Notes: generated by a model not told the origin, from the letters alone. DNA of 64,000 nucleotides from Alphaproteobacteria bacterium (GCA_016125455.1 WGLS01000018.1:1-64000); one strand, 5' to 3'. Shown: positions 27,542 through 37,176, counted from the stretch's first letter. A program made the numbers and translations.

Positions 27542-28696
27542 TCAGCCGTTGAAGGCGAGGACCGTGTCGATGACGCGGTCCTGCGCTTCCGGGTCCAGAT
27601 AGGGATGCATGGGCAAGGCAAGCACATGTTGGCTGGCTGTTTCAGTGACCGGCAGGGCGCCTGCAGGCGGCGCAAAACGGGCCGCAAAGTCCTGCTGGTG
27701 AATTGGCACCGGGTAGTAAACCATGCTCGGAATGCCGTTCGCTGTCAGATGCGCCTGAAGTCCATCGCGGTTCTCGTGCTCGATCACATATTGCGCCCAG
27801 ACGCTCTGCCCGCCATCGATCACTTTGGGCACCCGGCGGATCCGGCCTTCAAAGCCTGCTGAATAGCGGCGCGCCACGCGCTCGCGGGACTCGATCTCGT
27901 CAGCGAAGATCTTCAGCTTCTCCAGCAGGATTGCCGCCTGGATTGTGTCGAGGCGCGAGTTCATGCCGACGCGCAGCGACAGGTATTTCGGATCGTGATG
28001 GAAGTTGCGCTGCGCGGCATCGGTCGGCGTGACCTTGCCATAAACCCGCAGCGACTCGATCAGCTCGGCCAGCGCGCTGTCATTAGTCACGATGGCGCCG
28101 CCATCGCCGTAGCAGCCCAGCGGCTTGGCCGGGAAGAAGCTTGTGGTCGCGATGTCGGCCCAGTCCGACGGATGACGGCCGTTCAGCGTGCACCCGAATC
28201 CCTGCGCCGTATCCGCGATGAGCTTCAGGCCATGGGCGTCGCAGATCGCCTTGATGACCGGATAGTTGGCCGGCTGGCCGAACAAGTCCACGGCAATCAC
28301 CACTTTCGGCTTCAGCTTGCCCTCCGCTTTGACCTGCGCGATCGCCGCCTCAAGGCTGGCGGGGTCCATGTTGTAGGTGTCCGGCAGTATGTCGACAAAG
28401 ACGGGGGTCGCGCCGAGCCATGGCACGACCTGCGCCGTTGCGACGAAGGTGAAGCTCGGACAGAAAACCGCGTCGCCCGGCTTAAGCTGCCAGGCCATCA
28501 GGGCCAGCGCCAGCGCGTCCGTACCATTGGCGCAGCTCACCGCATGTTTTGCGCCGCACCAGGCCGCGAGCCGGGTCTCAACCTCGCCGACCTCCGGCCC
28601 GAGCACAAAGCGGCCGCTTTCAATGACGCGCTGAACCGCCGAGTTGATCTCGGGCTCGATCCGCTTGCGCTGCGCCTGAAGGTCGATGAAATGCAT
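27542..28696 (-). CDS. DegT/DnrJ/EryC1/StrS sugar aminotransferase
   Basis: The protein has 384 residues and is PLP-dependent, transferring an amino group from glutamate to a keto-sugar nucleotide. It opens with MHFIDLQAQRKRIEPEI, an opening shared with WbpE-like enzymes of UDP-3-amino-hexuronate synthesis. It shows GRFVLGPEV, SCANGTDALALALMA, PSFTFVATA, DTAQGFGC (Asp contacting PLP nitrogen), the Lys-bearing TTSFFPAKPLGCYGDGGA and the C-terminal ALPMHPYLDPE. The start at 28696 (AGGACAGG upstream) is chosen over a longer reading with poor similarity. A 3'-end remnant of a second such gene lies at 23838-23936. Which sugar it aminates is not readable; WecC-derived uronates are one possibility. 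Confidence 0.92.
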   Translation of the reverse strand: MHFIDLQAQRKRIEPEINSAVQRVIESGRFVLGPEVGEVETRLAAWCGAKHAVSCANGTDALALALMAWQLKPGDAVFCPSFTFVATAQVVPWLGATPVFVDILPDTYNMDPASLEAAIAQVKAEGKLKPKVVIAVDLFGQPANYPVIKAICDAHGLKLIADTAQGFGCTLNGRHPSDWADIATTSFFPAKPLGCYGDGGAIVTNDSALAELIESLRVYGKVTPTDAAQRNFHHDPKYLSLRVGMNSRLDTIQAAILLEKLKIFADEIESRERVARRYSAGFEGRIRRVPKVIDGGQSVWAQYVIEHENRDGLQAHLTANGIPSMVYYPVPIHQQDFAARFAPPAGALPVTETASQHVLALPMHPYLDPEAQDRVIDTVLAFNG

Positions 28697-28959
28697 GAAA
28701 CCTGTCCTGTATGATGTGCTGCGGCTCAATGGCCGGGATGGCGGCCGAAGCCAAGTCACGCTTGGTTTCAGCGTGTGTCAGCCCGATTGAGCGGCACGAT
28801 TGGCGCCGTCCCAACCTCTCCTGCAGTTGCCGGGAGTTCATCGACTCGCCGTTACAACCGCTTCTGGTTGAGCGCGCTTGAATTCGGTAAGAATTCAGCA
28901 AGAATGCGCCCGGTGCTGCGCGTCCACCGATGGAACTGCGCCACGGAGGATGACTTGAT

Positions 28960-31900
28960 ATGCCGACTTCATCGAGACTCTTGGATTCGGATGCGTTTGG
29001 CGGCGGCCGGGCCGCTTTTGACGCAATCGTGGTTAATGTGAGCTCTTTCGAAGTCGCCGAACAAAGCTCGGTGTTCGCGCTCAGGGCCCACAGCCTGAGC
29101 TGTTGCCCCTGCGGCCAGGATCACACCAATGAGCTGGTCGCGTTCAAGTTCGCGCTGGCAGGCGGCGCGACTGTCGAAGCTTTGTACGTCGCAGAAGCCG
29201 TCCAGTATGCGCCGGACGGCTCGCCTGACTTCGCCACAGTCACCATCCCTGGAGAGGTGGTGGGTGGAACGGGCTCAACCGCTGTTCTCAATATCGGCGA
29301 TTCGATCGTCAGCCAGATCGAAACAAGCGGCGATCAGGACTGGTTCAGGGTCGATCTCACCGCGGGCGTTACGTATTCGTTCGCGCTAAACGGCACCAGC
29401 GGCAGCCCCCTTTCGGACCCGTATCTTGAACTCATGAGTGCATCAGGCGCTCAGCTCAAGTTTGACGATGACGGCGGCCCGGGACTGAACTCGCTGCTGC
29501 GATTCACACCCACGACAAGCGGCACTTACTTCGTCAACGCCCACGGCTGGATTGACGCGAACGGAGATACGTCGACCGGCACCTACACGCTGACCGCAAC
29601 GCAGGCGCCCCCGCTTCCGACCTACTCAGTCTCCCAAATTGCGGACTATCTGGTCAACGAAGGGTCTTCGGGAGGTCGCTATTGGGGGCAAACCAACCTG
29701 ACCTACAACATCGAAGCGCTGACGGCCGAGCAGCGCGTACTGGCCGAGCGTGCGCTTTCGGTTTGGGCGGCTGTGACACCCTTGACGTTCACTCGCACGA
29801 CCGGAACCGGCAACATCACTTTCACCAACACCGATCCCAATCCTGATCCTGCAGATCCGACCGCGCAAGCGGCGTTCGCTCAAAACACCTATTCCGGCGC
29901 CGGATTTATTATTGCCAGCACCGTCGTGATCACCAGCAACTGGTTCAACAGCGATTCAACGTACGACAGCTATACTCAGCAGACATACATTCACGAAGTC
30001 GGCCACGCGCTTGGACTGGGCCATGCTGGCCCCTACAATGGCACAGCGATCTGGGGCACTGACAATATCTATTCAAACGACAATTGGGCCAGTACGGTCA
30101 TGTCGTACTTCGACCAGCTGGAAACGGGCTTCGGAAGCTACCGGTTTGTGCTCGGTCTCCAGCAAGCCGATATTGCCGCGATCCAGCTCCTGTATGGCTC
30201 CAATCCGGCCGGAACGCATGCTGGCAACACCACATTCGGGTTCAATTCTTCCGCACCCGGAACAAACATCGACTGGTCCCAATTTGTCGTCGTCCAGGCC
30301 GAAGGCACCTATCGGCGCCCGCCCTCGATGACGATCTACGACACAAGCGGTATCGACACGATCAATCTGTCCGGTTTTGCCCAGCCCCAAATTCTTGATC
30401 TGTCTCCTGGTTCGTTTTCCAGCCTCGGCGACCGGCCCGTTGCTGGACAAGTGCACTACACCAACGTCATCTCGATCGCTGCAACCACAATCATTGAGAA
30501 TGCGATCGGCGGGGCGGGCAATGACACGATCACCGGCAATACCGCGAACAATACGATCACGCTTGGCGGCGGTGCCGACATATTTATCTACACGGCGGGC
30601 GGAGGTGCTGACACCATCACCGACTTCGCCGTCGGCGTCGACAAGATTGATCTCACAGCGTTTTCGTCGACCGATGCCCTGAATGCCTTCAATAGTCGGA
30701 CCGCTTCGGGCGGCGGCACTCTTCTGACCTTTGGCGCCGGCCAAACCATTCTGTTGCAGGGAGTCAGCACGGGGCTGCTCAGCCAGACAGATCTGATCCT
30801 GTCAGGCAGCCCACCACCGCCGCCGCCACCACCGCCGCCACCACCGCCGCCACCACCGCCGCCACCACCACCACCACCACCACCACCACCGCCGCCGCCG
30901 CCGCCGCCGCCACCGCCACCGGCGGGGCCGACGATTGGTAACGATGTGCTTACTGGCACGGCCGGACCGGATTTGATCGATGGGCTCGCAGGTGACGATA
31001 CGATTTCGGGATTGGACGGCAACGATACGCTCTATGGGGGACCAGGCGCCGACATTCTTGTGGGCGGCAATGGAGATGACCGCCTAGAAGGCGGCGATGA
31101 CAATGACATCATTCTCGGCGGCGAAGGGATCGATACTATCCTTGGAAATGCAGGAAATGACACGCTTCGCGGCGAGGGCGGTGACGACCTGGTTTATGGC
31201 GGTTTCGGTAACGATACGATCGTTGGCGGAAGTGGCGTCGATCGTCTGTACGGGGATGATGGAGCCGACGTTGTTTATGGTGGCATCGGGAATGATGTCA
31301 TTGTCGGTGGCGCTGGCCTAGACCGGCTCTACGGAGAAGATGGTGATGATGTAGTTTATGGCGGCGCAGATGCCGACACGATCGTTGGCGGCGCTGGAGC
31401 TGACCGGCTTTACGGCGAGGATGGCAACGACGTGATTTATGCCGGACAAGGCAATGATGTGATCGTCGGTGGCGCTGGCGACGACAATCTTCGCGGAGAG
31501 GCTGGGCTGGATGTCATTTACGGTGGTTTGGGGGCCGATGCCATTCTTGCGGGTGCGGATGCCGACCGCATTTACGGCGAGGACGGTGATGATCGCATTT
31601 ATGCCGAAGGCGGTAATGACCAGATGTTTGGCGGTATCGGCAATGATCTGCTTCGAGGCGCAGACGGCGATGATCTCGGCTATGGCGCAGAAGGCAATGA
31701 CCTGCTGATCGGGGATGCCGGGATAGATACGCTTTATGGTGAAGGGGGCAATGACAAGCTTTACGGCGGCAATGACGGGGATTTCCTGTATGCGGGAGAA
31801 GGAAACGACATTCTCTACGGCGATTCCGGCAACGACCTGCTTGATGGCGGCCAAGGAAGCGACGTATTTCTCGGCGGCGCGGGCATCGATGTGTTTGCCA

Positions 31901-32376
31901 TTGGTGCTGGCACAGGGACAGACCTCGACCGGATAAAAGACTTTGATGTGTCGAGTGAGGTTTTAAGGTTCGTGAACTCCGGCTTTACGAGCTTTGCCCA
32001 AGTCGAGGCAGCGATGGCCGTGCTGGGGTCGCATACGGTCATTACGTTGCCATCCGGTGATCGGGTTTTGATCGACAATACTCAGCCGGGCCAGTTCAAT
32101 GCAGCTAATTTCGATTTCACTTTGGCTTCGGAAGTTGGCGGCGGAAAGGCGGAGGTATCGGAAGTCTGGAGCGACGCGACCGCAGCGATCGATGAGTTCG
32201 ACTTCCTTGACCTTTTGGCGCCGGACTTCTCTCCAATGGCCGAAGGCTTCCAGCCAAACCTTGGGACGGCGTTGCCGTTCGGCGGTGAGCAGGACCCGTT
32301 TGACCTTTCGTGCGCATTACCCGATCGGTCGGACGACTTCGACTGGTCTCAGTTTCCGGAAGGGTGGCACACCTGA
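28960..32376 (+). CDS. M10-family (serralysin-like) RTX metalloprotease with polyproline linker
   Basis: The protein has 1138 residues and no signal peptide, as expected for type I secretion. Layout: unassigned N-terminus (1-95); PPC-type beta domain (about 100-213) with SGDQDWFRVDLTAG and SGTYFVNAHG; catalytic domain (about 215-415) with the zinc motif HEVGHALGLGH (His345, Glu346, His349, His355) and Met-turn TVMSYF (Met381); a first RTX segment GGAGNDTITGNTANN (517-531); 37 consecutive prolines (618-654); then about 300 residues of GGxGxDxxx calcium-binding repeats (660-980) and a beta-rich C-terminus ending DWSQFPEGWHT. It is exported and probably degrades extracellular protein. GGAGGA precedes the ATG by 9 bases. 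The exporter encoded at 12032-15092 is a plausible partner. Confidence 0.93.
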   Translation: MPTSSRLLDSDAFGGGRAAFDAIVVNVSSFEVAEQSSVFALRAHSLSCCPCGQDHTNELVAFKFALAGGATVEALYVAEAVQYAPDGSPDFATVTIPGEVVGGTGSTAVLNIGDSIVSQIETSGDQDWFRVDLTAGVTYSFALNGTSGSPLSDPYLELMSASGAQLKFDDDGGPGLNSLLRFTPTTSGTYFVNAHGWIDANGDTSTGTYTLTATQAPPLPTYSVSQIADYLVNEGSSGGRYWGQTNLTYNIEALTAEQRVLAERALSVWAAVTPLTFTRTTGTGNITFTNTDPNPDPADPTAQAAFAQNTYSGAGFIIASTVVITSNWFNSDSTYDSYTQQTYIHEVGHALGLGHAGPYNGTAIWGTDNIYSNDNWASTVMSYFDQLETGFGSYRFVLGLQQADIAAIQLLYGSNPAGTHAGNTTFGFNSSAPGTNIDWSQFVVVQAEGTYRRPPSMTIYDTSGIDTINLSGFAQPQILDLSPGSFSSLGDRPVAGQVHYTNVISIAATTIIENAIGGAGNDTITGNTANNTITLGGGADIFIYTAGGGADTITDFAVGVDKIDLTAFSSTDALNAFNSRTASGGGTLLTFGAGQTILLQGVSTGLLSQTDLILSGSPPPPPPPPPPPPPPPPPPPPPPPPPPPPPPPPPPPPPAGPTIGNDVLTGTAGPDLIDGLAGDDTISGLDGNDTLYGGPGADILVGGNGDDRLEGGDDNDIILGGEGIDTILGNAGNDTLRGEGGDDLVYGGFGNDTIVGGSGVDRLYGDDGADVVYGGIGNDVIVGGAGLDRLYGEDGDDVVYGGADADTIVGGAGADRLYGEDGNDVIYAGQGNDVIVGGAGDDNLRGEAGLDVIYGGLGADAILAGADADRIYGEDGDDRIYAEGGNDQMFGGIGNDLLRGADGDDLGYGAEGNDLLIGDAGIDTLYGEGGNDKLYGGNDGDFLYAGEGNDILYGDSGNDLLDGGQGSDVFLGGAGIDVFAIGAGTGTDLDRIKDFDVSSEVLRFVNSGFTSFAQVEAAMAVLGSHTVITLPSGDRVLIDNTQPGQFNAANFDFTLASEVGGGKAEVSEVWSDATAAIDEFDFLDLLAPDFSPMAEGFQPNLGTALPFGGEQDPFDLSCALPDRSDDFDWSQFPEGWHT
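30811..30921 (+). repeat. In-frame CCN triplet tract encoding 37 prolines
   Basis: An uninterrupted run of CCA and CCG codons, 111 bases, inside the metalloprotease gene. Internal blocks of repeated CCG and CCA could slip during replication, changing the linker in units of one codon without breaking the frame. Confidence 0.97.
30937..31899 (+). repeat. RTX nonapeptide repeat array
   Basis: About 30 or more consecutive nine-residue repeats of the GGxGxDxxx or GxDGxDxxY form, such as GGAGLDRLYGEDGDDVVYGG, within the M10 protease. They fold as a calcium-loaded parallel beta-roll outside the cell. Nucleotide identity among copies is moderate. Confidence 0.93.
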
Positions 32377-32463
32377 CAAGTCAGAAATGCTCCGGCAATG
32401 ATTGACCAGGCTGCACCGCTTGGTTAGCCCGGATGAAGGTAGTCCGGTTCCGGAGAGACTTGA

Positions 32464-33363
32464 ATGGCGCGAAAAGGCATCATCTTGGCGGGGGGCAGCG
32501 GGACGCGGCTGTATCCGCTAACAGCGAGTGTGTCGAAGCAGTTGCTGCCAGTATATGATAAGCCGATGATCTATTATCCGCTGTCAACGCTAATGCTGGC
32601 AGGGATACGCGAGATTCTTATCATCACGACGCCGCGCGACCGCCAGGCCTTCATGGATCTGCTGGGTGATGGCACCCGCTTTGGAATCTCCATTTCATTT
32701 GAAGTTCAGCCCTCACCAGAAGGGTTGGCTCAGGCATTCGTTATTGGCCGGCGATTTGTTGGGCCTGATCCAGTCTGCCTCATCCTCGGTGATAATATCT
32801 TCTATGGTAGCGGACTCGAGGACCTTCTTGAGCGCGCAAGTTTGAACACGAACGGTGCGACTGTATTTGCCTATCGGGTTCGGGACCCAGACAGATACGG
32901 CGTGATCAGTCTGGGCGACGACGGCAGACCAATTCAGATTGTCGAAAAGCCGAAATCTTTCATATCCAATTATGCTGTAACCGGACTATACTTTTATGAC
33001 AATTCTGTTCTGGATATAGCCGCAGCTCTGCTGCCTTCGCCGCGCGGTGAGTTAGAAATCACGGACGTCAATCAACACTATCTAAAGGCGGGAAAACTCG
33101 TATGCGAAGTTATGGGGCGAGGATTCGCGTGGCTTGATGCGGGGACACCAGAAAGCCTTTTGGATTCATCCCAGTTCATCCATGCGATGGAGAAACGCCA
33201 GGGTCAAAGAATTGCCTGTCTTGAAGAAATTGCTTTGCGCAAAGGGTACATTTCCGCTGATCGTCTCGCCGAGCTCGCCGAACCTATCTCGCAGAGTGAT
33301 TACGGGCGCTATCTTCTTCAAATCCATGCCGAATACATCGCCTCATCCCGGCAAGGACGGTGA
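32464..33363 (+). CDS. rmlA: Glucose-1-phosphate thymidylyltransferase
   Basis: The protein has 299 residues. It begins [20 protein letters not shown], the nucleotide-binding loop of RmlA, followed by [40 protein letters not shown] and [11 protein letters not shown]. It makes dTDP-glucose from dTTP and glucose-1-phosphate, first step of dTDP-L-rhamnose. GGAGAG precedes the ATG. It is followed by rmlB after 34 bases; together they supply what rmlC and rmlD (21.3-22.7 kb) finish. The metalloprotease gene ends 87 bases upstream. Confidence 0.96.
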   Translation: MARKGIILAGGSGTRLYPLTASVSKQLLPVYDKPMIYYPLSTLMLAGIREILIITTPRDRQAFMDLLGDGTRFGISISFEVQPSPEGLAQAFVIGRRFVGPDPVCLILGDNIFYGSGLEDLLERASLNTNGATVFAYRVRDPDRYGVISLGDDGRPIQIVEKPKSFISNYAVTGLYFYDNSVLDIAAALLPSPRGELEITDVNQHYLKAGKLVCEVMGRGFAWLDAGTPESLLDSSQFIHAMEKRQGQRIACLEEIALRKGYISADRLAELAEPISQSDYGRYLLQIHAEYIASSRQGR

Positions 33364-33397
33364 CCGCCATCGGCGCGGCAGTTGAAGGAGGCGTCTA

Positions 33398-34441
33398 ATG
33401 CATTGGTATGTGACCGGCGGCGCAGGGTTCATCGGATCCGCTTTTGTTCGTAGGCTGATTGCCTCCGGCGAAAAGGTGACAGTTGCAGACAAGCTGACAT
33501 ATGCGGGCCATCTTTCCTCACTCGAGAGCGTAAGACAAAATGACAATTTTCGTTTCGACAGGATCGATATCTGCAATGTGGAAGACGTCAGAAACTCCTT
33601 GAAGGCAGCGCGCCCTGACGCTTTGGTTCACCTTGCTGCCGAGAGCCATGTTGACAGATCGATCACTGGCGCGCGGGATTTCATCGAAACGAATGTCATC
33701 GGAACGTTCAACCTGCTTGAAGCGGTGCGAGGGTATTGGGGCGGTCTGAACGCCGCTGCGCGCGGAGCCTTCCGACTCCTTCATGTATCGACCGACGAAG
33801 TGTTTGGCTCTCTTGGTGAGACCGGATTCTTTTCGGAAGAGACCCGATACGATCCGCGCTCACCCTACTCAGCTAGCAAAGCTGCATCTGATCACCTCGT
33901 CAAAGCCTGGGGGCATACGTACGGATTGCCGGTGATCGTCTCGAACTGCTCGAACAACTATGGGCCCTATCAGCTTCCAGAAAAGCTTATCCCACTGACG
34001 ATCTTGAATGCGATTGAGGGCGCTGACCTGCCGGTTTACGGCGATGGCCTTAATGTCCGGGACTGGCTGCACGTAGATGATCACGCGGCAGCTTTGGAAT
34101 TGATCGCTCGTCGGGGGCGGGTCGGGGAGACTTACGCCGTTGGCGGATTGAACGAGCGCACGAATATCGAAGTAGTTCACCGGATCTGTGATACGTTGGA
34201 TTCGCTTCGGCCCGCAGAATTCCGGTACCGTGACCTTATCCGCTTCGTCGAAGATCGCCCCGGACATGATCGCCGTTATGCGATTGATGCCACAAAGTTA
34301 AAAACTGAGCTTGGTTGGAGCCCGGCGTATACTTTCGAATCGGGTTTGACGGAAACGGTGAGTTGGTATCTGGAAAACGATTCTTGGTGGAACCCGCTGC
34401 GCATGACGGGGCACGGGAAGAGTCGGCTTGGTTCATTGTGA
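33398..34441 (+). CDS. rmlB: dTDP-glucose 4,6-dehydratase
   Basis: The protein has 347 residues, an extended short-chain dehydrogenase with GGAGFIGSAFVRRL (NAD loop), HLAAESHVDRSITG, STDEVFGSLGETG, the catalytic YSASKAASDHLV (Tyr-x3-Lys), NCSNNYGPYQ and RPGHDRRYAIDATK. It converts dTDP-glucose to dTDP-4-keto-6-deoxyglucose. GAAGGAGG lies before the ATG. It converges with the Wzt gene across 127 bases in which I see no clear terminator. Confidence 0.96.
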   Translation: MHWYVTGGAGFIGSAFVRRLIASGEKVTVADKLTYAGHLSSLESVRQNDNFRFDRIDICNVEDVRNSLKAARPDALVHLAAESHVDRSITGARDFIETNVIGTFNLLEAVRGYWGGLNAAARGAFRLLHVSTDEVFGSLGETGFFSEETRYDPRSPYSASKAASDHLVKAWGHTYGLPVIVSNCSNNYGPYQLPEKLIPLTILNAIEGADLPVYGDGLNVRDWLHVDDHAAALELIARRGRVGETYAVGGLNERTNIEVVHRICDTLDSLRPAEFRYRDLIRFVEDRPGHDRRYAIDATKLKTELGWSPAYTFESGLTETVSWYLENDSWWNPLRMTGHGKSRLGSL

Positions 34442-34568
34442 TTTTCTTGGGTTTATCGAGCAACCGAATTCGGCAGGAGACATGACATGTTTCAGTGCCA
34501 ATTCTGTGTATCGTCGTTCAGGAGCGGAATCGACCGATCTATTGGCTCGAAATATTGTCAGTCTACGG

Positions 34569-36383
34569 TCAGTTGTCCCCAGTCGAGACGCTCCAGTTTG
34601 CATTTAGGATTGCACCAGTTCCTTGAGACGCTAAACTGGTGCGGTCGACAACTTCGAACTGCAGAATATCCCTACGGCTGTCATAAACGTCAGGATTGAT
34701 CGCAAAAAAAAGTCCTGAGTGATTCTCATAGTAGCCTTCGCGAGCGACCAAAACCGTCAAAGTGTAGGTGGCTGGACCTAATGGAAAATGATCAAACCTC
34801 GCGTTGGCTTGAAACCGTTTGGGAGACGCCGGTGCAATGCTTATGTCTCGGCAGATCGTTCGGGCAACATCTTCAATTCCATTTCTGCGAAACGCAAAAA
34901 GAACTTGTATCTGCTCATTCAGGTCGGGGTCGACGACGTCTAATGTGATGGAGACCGTTACTGGTTGACCATGCTGCAGCAGGAATGATGTCTCACCCGT
35001 GCCGTCTCGAATATCACAGTCCGCAATGACGCACCGGCCTGAACCTTGACGGCCGCCGGCTTCGTGGGAAGCGACAGTCAACACATGAGATGTAGCAGGA
35101 CTTCCGACCTTCAGTGGAAGCTCAAATGCATGAAACTCATTCGGATCCAGAAGTATTCGATGCAGTATTCGTTCGCTACCATCAGGTGCGATGTAGACAG
35201 CGTCGGCATCAACAAAGTCATTTGAGCGCAACTTGAGATAAAGTGTGGCGCTATCGAGCTGAGCCAGTCCAGCTTCGCTAAGTGGAAAGATAGCAAACCC
35301 GGCCTTGTGCTCCACGGCTCCGAAATTGTTCCATGGCCGTGCGGGTGTGCCGTCGACCTCTTGAACAGGGCCCCAGGGCAAATGTGGTAACAATTGAACG
35401 GATACTGCCGAGCCTGAAGATGTCAGAGCGCTTCCATCGTTCTTGAAGATTGGAAACTCAACGGATTTTCCATCCGGCATGAACAGTCCAGCGTCGGCAA
35501 AGTAAACTGGCGACTTAGCGGGTTCATTTCCTCTTGCCCGTATCTCAATGAACGCAGGCAACATAGATTTTCGATCTGAGGCTTGGCGACGAAAATCGAG
35601 CGCGAGCTTCTGCTTCTGCCGCGCGTCCTCCTGAAGCCGGATCGAGTTTTCATATGCCTTAATGGTGTCAACCGGGTCGCCGTCCCCCATCACGCGGCCC
35701 TTTTCGATCCACACTATGCGGTTCGCGAGTTTGGCGGCAGAGTAGATGTCGTGACTGACAAGAAGGAGCGTTGTGTTCCCTGAGGCGCACATCTCCCGGA
35801 TACGCTCAAAGCTCTTGTTCTGGAAGTATGCGTCGCCCACACCCAGTACTTCGTCAATGACGAGTAGCTCGGGGTTCAGCGCTGTGGAGACCGCAAACAT
35901 CAAACGCGCTTGCATTCCCGTTGAGTAGGTCTTCAGAGGTTGATCAATGTGTTCTTCAATTTCGGCGAACGCCACGGCGTCCGCAAGGAGGGCCTCAGCC
36001 TGGCGTCCGCCAATGCCCATGTGGGCGAGGAAGGCTTCTGCATTCTCTCGGCCGGTGAAATCAGGATGAAAGCCGGCGCCGAGTGACAGTAAGGCGTGAC
36101 TTTTGCCGCGGACGTCGATCGTTCCCGTGGTCGGCTTTATGACGCCGGTAATGATCTTCAACAACGTTGATTTGCCGGCGCCATTGCGTCCGATAATGGC
36201 AACTTTTTCGCCGCGGCGAATGTCGAGATCTATACCCCGTAGCGCGTGGAATACCTCGCCCGGTACGAGCTCGCTGCTGGCCTTATCCCGCGAGAACAGG
36301 CTCGCGAGCCGAGCGGACGGGCGTTTATGCATCCTGTAGGTTTTTGTCAGACCCCGGGTATGGATTAGGTAATCGTCACTCAT
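34569..36383 (-). CDS. wzt: Polysaccharide ABC exporter ATP-binding subunit with extended C-terminus
   Basis: The protein has 604 residues. The N-terminal ATPase has Walker A IGRNGAGKSTLLKIITG, signature YSTGMQARLMFAVSTAL and Walker B ELLVIDEVLGVGD. After it come about 350 residues. The last part (about 430-604) resembles the Wzt C-terminal beta-sandwich that recognises the chain terminus, with GTGETSFLLQHGQPVTV and a GYYENHSGLFFAINPDVYD tail. Between ATPase and this tail is an extra beta-rich segment (about 255-430), making the protein longer than the usual 400-450. It pairs with the permease upstream (8-base overlap). Wzt of this type exports finished polysaccharides capped at the non-reducing end, often with methyl or phosphate groups. 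Confidence 0.9.
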   Translation of the reverse strand: MSDDYLIHTRGLTKTYRMHKRPSARLASLFSRDKASSELVPGEVFHALRGIDLDIRRGEKVAIIGRNGAGKSTLLKIITGVIKPTTGTIDVRGKSHALLSLGAGFHPDFTGRENAEAFLAHMGIGGRQAEALLADAVAFAEIEEHIDQPLKTYSTGMQARLMFAVSTALNPELLVIDEVLGVGDAYFQNKSFERIREMCASGNTTLLLVSHDIYSAAKLANRIVWIEKGRVMGDGDPVDTIKAYENSIRLQEDARQKQKLALDFRRQASDRKSMLPAFIEIRARGNEPAKSPVYFADAGLFMPDGKSVEFPIFKNDGSALTSSGSAVSVQLLPHLPWGPVQEVDGTPARPWNNFGAVEHKAGFAIFPLSEAGLAQLDSATLYLKLRSNDFVDADAVYIAPDGSERILHRILLDPNEFHAFELPLKVGSPATSHVLTVASHEAGGRQGSGRCVIADCDIRDGTGETSFLLQHGQPVTVSITLDVVDPDLNEQIQVLFAFRRNGIEDVARTICRDISIAPASPKRFQANARFDHFPLGPATYTLTVLVAREGYYENHSGLFFAINPDVYDSRRDILQFEVVDRTSLASQGTGAILNANWSVSTGDN

Positions 36384-37176
36384 TGTCGATGATGAACGCC
36401 TTATACCGGTTGAACAGTGCTCTTGATGCTACCAGAAGGGCCATCGATCCGGCTGTAAATCCGGTGAGTCGGACGATGCTCAGCGCTTGATGCTCTAACA
36501 AAACTTCGCGGAACATTCCGATCAAATAGGTCACCGGATTCAGATCGATCACGAGCCGGGCCGACGCAGGGACCATATCAGGCGTGAAGGCGATTGGTGA
36601 GACGAATAGTAGGAAGATCAGGATAATGTTGATTGAGGCTGCCAAGTCTGGCAGCAGCCCGCCGAGTGCCGCCAGAAGATAGGAAATGCCAAGAAAGAAA
36701 ATGAACTGTGCTGCGATAATGACCGGCAGCAAAAGCGCTTTCCAGCTCAGCGACTGATCAATAGTTGAAAGTAATAGGATAATGGCCATCCCGGGCAGTT
36801 GTGCAAGCGTCGACATGAGCGCGACCCTGGCTGGAATGAGATCGACAGGAACCATCACGTTCTTGATGAGGTGAATGTTCTGTCGGATGACCGAGGTGGC
36901 GAAGGTCGCGCATTCCATCATCGCAATATAGGGGACCAAAGCCGTGAAGATGAACACGACGTAGGAGAACTCGCCAAGCTGCGGAAACCGGACCTTGAAG
37001 ACGACCATGTAGAGAAAGAGGTACATCGACAGAAATAGAGCCGGGTATAGCACGAACCAGACCGGACCGAGGAACGTTCCGGCATACCGCTTGCGCAGCT
37101 CGATCATCGTTGTGGCCCATAAAACGCGCAAGTTTCGAGCTGAGCGTTCGCGAAAGCCTGCCAGATCGCGGGTCAT
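36376..37176 (-). CDS. wzm: Polysaccharide ABC exporter permease
   Basis: The protein has 266 residues. An amphipathic N-terminus (LAGFRERSARNLRVLWATT) is followed by MIELRKRYAGTFLGPVWFVL and six hydrophobic helices, with PVDLIPARVAL after the second or third and SPIAFTPDMVPASARLVIDLNPVTYLIG near the end, all marks of the ABC-2 Wzm/TagG family. With Wzt it moves the undecaprenyl-linked polysaccharide across the inner membrane. Its stop overlaps the Wzt start. The heparinase-like gene lies 29 bases upstream. Confidence 0.93.
   Translation of the reverse strand: MTRDLAGFRERSARNLRVLWATTMIELRKRYAGTFLGPVWFVLYPALFLSMYLFLYMVVFKVRFPQLGEFSYVVFIFTALVPYIAMMECATFATSVIRQNIHLIKNVMVPVDLIPARVALMSTLAQLPGMAIILLLSTIDQSLSWKALLLPVIIAAQFIFFLGISYLLAALGGLLPDLAASINIILIFLLFVSPIAFTPDMVPASARLVIDLNPVTYLIGMFREVLLEHQALSIVRLTGFTAGSMALLVASRALFNRYKAFIIDNE

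Noticed and set aside
30588-31022. Minus-strand frame with a long polyglycine run
   Set aside because: It is the reverse complement of the polyproline tract of the M10 protease; no start site or family.
30937-31899. Regular repeats looking like a CRISPR array
   Set aside because: They are degenerate 27-base coding repeats of RTX nonapeptides in one open frame, without conserved repeats and unique spacers.
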